DNA of 64,000 nt from Diplonema japonicum (taxonomy: Eukaryota > Euglenozoa > Diplonemea > Diplonemida > Diplonemidae). The stretch covers positions 124,001-188,000 of the forward strand of contig OZ025750.1 of NCBI GenBank assembly GCA_964019335.1. The letters run 5' to 3'. This document shows positions 60,157 to 64,000 of the stretch, in pieces. The position numbers and the translations under genes were made by a program. A model generated the notes under the pieces. It saw nothing but the letters and a program-made list of their open reading frames with translations, was not told the DNA's origin and ran no database searches. How positions within the stretch are numbered: position 1 is the stretch's first letter; each line of letters starts with the position of its first letter.

Positions 60157-61224
60157 CAAATCGCAACCGCACTTAGTACTTATTTTCATTTTTTTAATTT
60201 TTTTTTTCTTTCTTTTTCATTTTTACCTTTTTTTTTTTTCCAAAACAGAAACTCGGAGTGATATTTTCCTGGCATTCAAAAAAAAAAAAAAAGAAATACA
60301 AATACTGTAAAAACCAAAAAGAAAAAAAAAGAGAACTGACGAAAAGAAAATGAGACAAACTCGCGATCGCAAAAAAAGAAAAAAGAAAAAAGAAAAAAAA
60401 AAGAAACCTCTGTCTGTTCGATGTTAATTAAAACTTTTTTACGGGGGGGGGGTTCTTAAAAGGGTGGCTGGCTGCCCTGATGGAAAAATAATATATTTTC
60501 CAATAACCGACTCTCTCCCCCTTTTTTTCTTTTCGCCTGTATTTGAGATTAAGAAAGGCAGGGGTTGAGTAATTTTCTATTCTGTCCCGGTTTGTGCCTT
60601 ATTAAAAAAAAGAAGAAAAAAGGAAAAAAAAAGGAATGTCGAAACGAGACAAAAGGCGAAACTAGAACTAAGGTTCGCGAGACGCGAGGCAAGCAGGAAA
60701 ACGTTTGTCATATTTTTTTTTTTTTTTATTTAATTTTTTTTTCTTCTTTTTTTTTACAGTAGTGGGCATTTCCTCCGTTGTTTCCTTTTGCCCATCACAG
60801 CTTTCCCCTCCCCTTTTTTTTTTCTTTTTCTTTTTTATTACTTGAACAAAAGACAGAAAGAAGAAGGAAAAGAAAAAAAGGAAAAAAAAAAGAAAAGAAG
60901 AAACCAAAGACCTATATTGCCTACTGCTATCCGAGTAGAGGCAATTGGGGGGGGGGGGGGGGTATTCCTTTCTGTGGGTTTTTTCCTTAGTTTGACCTCT
61001 TATCCAAGTACCGTCTTGGGACTAGGCTCCCCCCCCCCTTTTTTTTTGCTACAAGGAAAAACCTTTTTTTGAAAAAGGAGTTAGCTACTTTCATTTCTTT
61101 TTTTTTCTTCTTTTTTTTTTTCTTTTCCTTCTTACATAGCTGCGCCCTCACCAATCTCTCAAAAAACCCCCCCCCTTTCAAAGCTAAAATGCGTTTTTTT
61201 TCTTTTTGTTTATCACCAGAAGCA
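59219..61224. other. Gene-free homopolymer-rich region, part 1
   Basis: It begins with A50 at 59221-59270 directly after the last gene, followed by T, C, A and G runs. Only the LINE tail at 59941-59985 is recognisable. Short Phe/Lys-rich open frames are products of the runs. Confidence 0.5.
59941..59985 (+). repeat. LINE family 1 3' terminus
   Basis: GTTGAGCACCCCCATGCACA followed by CTGAAATTTTATCGAGTTTT matches 36541-36580 and the 3' end of the complete LINE (GTGAGCACCCACCCGCACAC, CGAAATTTATC). T runs lie on both sides. Confidence 0.65.
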
Positions 61225-61388
61225 CCCCGGTGGAAGAACGTATTGCAGATGCTCAGGGTAGGACTTTTTAATTGAGCTCGCTTTAAGGACAACGCGGAAC
61301 GCGAAAAAAGCTACAGCTCGGCCGAGGTGCACACACTCAAGAAGAGACTTGTGCAGGGCGCCACCAGCACTGGCCTCCTTTATCTCTT
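61225..61388 (+). repeat. Dispersed repeat H, copy 4 (longer unit)
   Basis: CCCGGTGGAAGAACGTATTG, CAGATGCTCAGGGT, a diverged middle, then CTTGTGCAGGGCGCCACCAG and GGCCTCCTTTATCTC followed by T19. It is homologous to copy 3 along its length. Confidence 0.75.
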
Positions 61389-61892
61389 TTTTTTTTTTTT
61401 TTTCTGTTTTATTTTTGCGCAGAGGAAGTGCATTGTATTTCTTTTTGAATCCCATCCCACAAACCCAAAACAGGGTGAGGGAGGAGGAATTTTTCTTCCC
61501 CCCCTGGGTTTTGTGGGAATATGGAATGTGGTCAAAAGCACTTTAAAATGCATTTCTTTTCTTGCAAAGACAAAAGGAAAAAGGGAAAAAGCGCATTTAT
61601 ATCTCACCCTTTACCCCCCCCCCCCCCCCCCGCGAATGCTTTATTTTTCAACATTCTTTTTTTTTTTTTTTTTAAGCGTCTCTAGGCAGTTTATTCTGCA
61701 CTGCTTCATTTAAGTTTCTCTTTTTTTATGTTAGTTTGTTCTCCTTTTTTTTCTTCCTTCCCCCTCGTGGGGCTCCCCACCCCTGACACCTCCAGAGAAC
61801 CTTGTTTCTTCTTTTTCCGGTTTTAGGTTGCTGCCGGGGCGGATTTGTGAAGTTTTTGCTAAAGAAAAAGGTCCTATGGGCCTCTTTAAGCT

Positions 61893-61926
<34 letters not shown>

Positions 61927-61945
61927 TGGAAGGGAAGATTCCACC

Positions 61946-61989
<44 letters not shown>

Positions 61990-62547
61990 GAAAAGGAACA
62001 AAAATAATCTTTTTCAAAGTGCGAGCGTTTAAAAAAAAAAAAAAAAAAAAAATAGAAAAAGAAGAAAAGAAAAAGGTGATTATATTTTACATGGTACGCC
62101 TGGGTCACTGATATCAGGCGGAAAAGGAACGATAAAATAATAAAAAGAGAGAAGAAAGTATTAAAAGAAAAGGGGGGGGGGGTGGGGGGGTTCCCTTCTC
62201 CTTCCCCAGAAAAAAAAAAGAAATTGTCAAAATGATAAGGGGGTAACGCAAAAAAAAAAAAAAAAAAAAAAGAAAGAAAAAAAAAAAAGAGAAAGCTTAT
62301 TTCCTTATTCACCACCACCCACCCCCCCCCCCCCCCCCCCCGCTTCCCATTTCAAAAAAAAAAAAGAAAGAGTCACTAATGGAGAAACGAAAAAGAATCA
62401 AAGAAGACGGGCAAGTCTTCGCAAGCTAGGAGGGGTGGGGGGGGGGGGGGGGGGGGGGCACCATATCCCACTATCTCTCTGATGAGTATAAAACAATATA
62501 TCAGGGCCCCTGGAAAAACCCATTTTTTTTTTAAACCCGGGGCCGGT

Positions 62548-62712
62548 GGCTATGTTTGGCAAGAAACGGGGAAACGTTTCCGTTTCCGTTTTCCTTATTT
62601 TTTTTCAGATACTTTAGGGATTGCGTATCCTTTTTAAGTGGAAACGTCTTTCCTTCTTAAGAAGCGGCCCCCAAGAAAAAGCTTGGAAATGCGTTTCCTT
62701 GCCAACATTGCC
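62548..62712. mobile_element. MITE family F, copy 3
   Basis: The left end GGCTATGTTTGGCAAGAAAC and the right end GCGTTTCCTTGCCAACATTG pair with one another and with copies 1 and 2. GGAAAC-type hexamers (here as GTTTCC) are adjacent to the left end. Confidence 0.8.
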
Positions 62713-63132
62713 CTGGGGTGGGGGGGGGACCTGATTTTAATATTTTTTTTTTTTATTTTCTAATTCTTGTATTTTTTTTTTTCTTCCAAGTTTTGTTTTG
62801 CTCCCCCCGCTCCCCATGTGAGAGAAAATCGAAAAATTTTCTTCTTTTTTTTTTTTTTTTTAAATACTATGTGTGTTTAGTCTTTGTTTTTTTTTTTTTT
62901 TTTTTTTTTCGCTTTGTACAATTGCTGCCCCCCCCCCCCCCCCCTCCACCTTTTTTCCTTTTTTTGTTCATTGCATGATTTGAAAGATATACCCTAGGCA
63001 GTATTCTCCTGAAAAAAGAATAGAGAAAGAAAGCAGAAGAGGTACTATATTTTATAGTTGTGAACAAAAAGAAAAATGGAAAAAAAAAGGCCCTACTTAT
63101 ATTTCATAGTTTCTTTTTTTTTTTTTTTTTAT

Positions 63133-63332
63133 NNNNNNNNNNNNNNNNNNNNNNNNNNNNNNNNNNNNNNNNNNNNNNNNNNNNNNNNNNNNNNNNNNNN
63201 NNNNNNNNNNNNNNNNNNNNNNNNNNNNNNNNNNNNNNNNNNNNNNNNNNNNNNNNNNNNNNNNNNNNNNNNNNNNNNNNNNNNNNNNNNNNNNNNNNNN
63301 NNNNNNNNNNNNNNNNNNNNNNNNNNNNNNNN
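63133..63332. other. Assembly gap of 200 N
   Basis: Exactly 200 undetermined bases lie between a T run and unique sequence. The round number is a conventional scaffolding gap, so the real distance and the linkage of the last 670 bp are uncertain. Confidence 0.95.
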
Positions 63333-63351
63333 AAGCCTCTGGCCGACAGAA

Positions 63352-63394
<43 letters not shown>

Positions 63395-64000
63395 CGACAT
63401 ATTTTCACATATTTTTTTCTGTCACTATTTCTAGGAAACCCGCAAACCGAAAAAAGAAAACAAAGAATAAGAGAAATAAGCCATCAGCCGTTTAATACAG
63501 CTGACAACTGGCAGCTGAAAGTGGTCTTTGAGAATTTTTTTTTTCCCCCCAAAAAAGATTTATTTTAATTTTTTTTTTTTTCTTTGCTTGCGATCTAAGA
63601 ATTTTGAAGAAAAAGAGTTTCAAAAAAAAAAAAAAAAAAAAAGAAAGAAAAAAAAGAAAGAGATACAAAAAGAAAAGGATTCCCCCCCCCCCCTTTTTTT
63701 TTTAAAAGTTGCCGGCATGTGAGTGAACATGAAAGAAAAAAAAAAAGGAAAGGAAAAAAAAAAAAAGAAAGAGGAAAGAAAGAAAAAAGTATATATAAGG
63801 GGGTCCACCCCCCCCCCCCCCCCTCCTCCTCCCCCCTCATGTGCCAACCGTCACGAGTCAGTACCAAAGACGGTGATTTCTTTTTTAAGGTTTTTTATCT
63901 ATTCGAAAAGTGGAAAATAAAGAAGAAGAAACGAAAGCCACGAAAAAAAAAAAAAAGAAACCCCAATTCAACATTGCCATTTTTTTTTGTTATTATTATT

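Larger units (their letters stand above)
61389..64000. other. Gene-free homopolymer-rich region, part 2
   Basis: It consists mainly of T, A, G and C runs, with MITE F copy 3 at 62548-62712 and the N gap at 63133-63332. No gene or RNA is recognised on either strand. Confidence 0.5.

Overview
The window is nuclear DNA of a single-celled eukaryote. Short GT-AG introns interrupt several genes, non-LTR retrotransposons and piggyBac-like elements are present, and intergenic DNA is dominated by very long A, T, C and G runs (up to T58 and A50) between GC-balanced coding blocks. All nine recognisable host genes or pseudogenes lie on the + strand, and several start codons follow a pyrimidine-rich tract ending in AG. 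With the protein families seen (Cache-ectodomain cyclase-like receptors; beta-propeller proteins with a long Pro/Thr/Asp stalk and a multi-pass membrane end), this suggests a free-living protist, perhaps a euglenozoan (bodonid or diplonemid) or heterolobosean. That placement is inference. A run of exactly 200 Ns (63133-63332) is a scaffolding gap.

Host content is two multigene families. Family P (1667-4180, 4486-7053, 18546-22112) are surface proteins: signal peptide, LVIVD-like beta-propeller, (PDTxA)n stalk of very different length, then about seven membrane segments nearly identical between copies. Family C (15890-18376, 32088-34616, a pseudogene at 42960-44594, 45034-47554, 48040-53359, 56560-59218) are two-pass receptors with a Cache-like ectodomain, a juxtamembrane helix and a cytosolic class III cyclase-homology domain in which the first metal-binding Asp is Asn in every copy. 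From about 43 kb onward family C forms a tandem array. In both families the ends are almost identical at DNA level while the exposed part diverges, as expected from gene conversion around a diversifying ectodomain. Three cyclase-like genes have introns at conserved phase-2 positions that other copies lack, and splicing them restores full-length frames.

Mobile DNA fills the rest. A complete two-ORF LINE (23372-29995) carries an OTU-like cysteine protease domain in ORF1 and APE endonuclease plus reverse transcriptase plus zinc knuckle in ORF2. A second, 5'-truncated LINE of another family sits inside intron 1 of the cyclase-like gene at 48040-53359, leaving the host reading frame intact once spliced. 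Many 3'-end LINE fragments are scattered (1.3, 1.4, 7.7, 11.1, 35.4, 36.9, 37.5, 39.4, 59.9 kb). A gag-like ORF followed by a tyrosine recombinase (53704-55930) has no reverse transcriptase between. Four piggyBac-like elements have recognisable inverted ends; two are flanked by TTAA and two by TTAT. Further MITE families and at least four dispersed retroposon-like repeats are present.

Layout: 0-1.6 kb repeats; 1.7-7 kb two P genes; 7-15.7 kb transposon graveyard; 15.9-22.1 kb one C and one P gene; 23.4-30 kb LINE; 30-32 kb repeats; 32.1-34.6 kb C gene; 35-42.4 kb piggyBac and LINE remnants; 43-59.2 kb C array interrupted by a LINE and a recombinase element; 59.2-64 kb homopolymer-rich, apparently gene-free DNA with an assembly gap.
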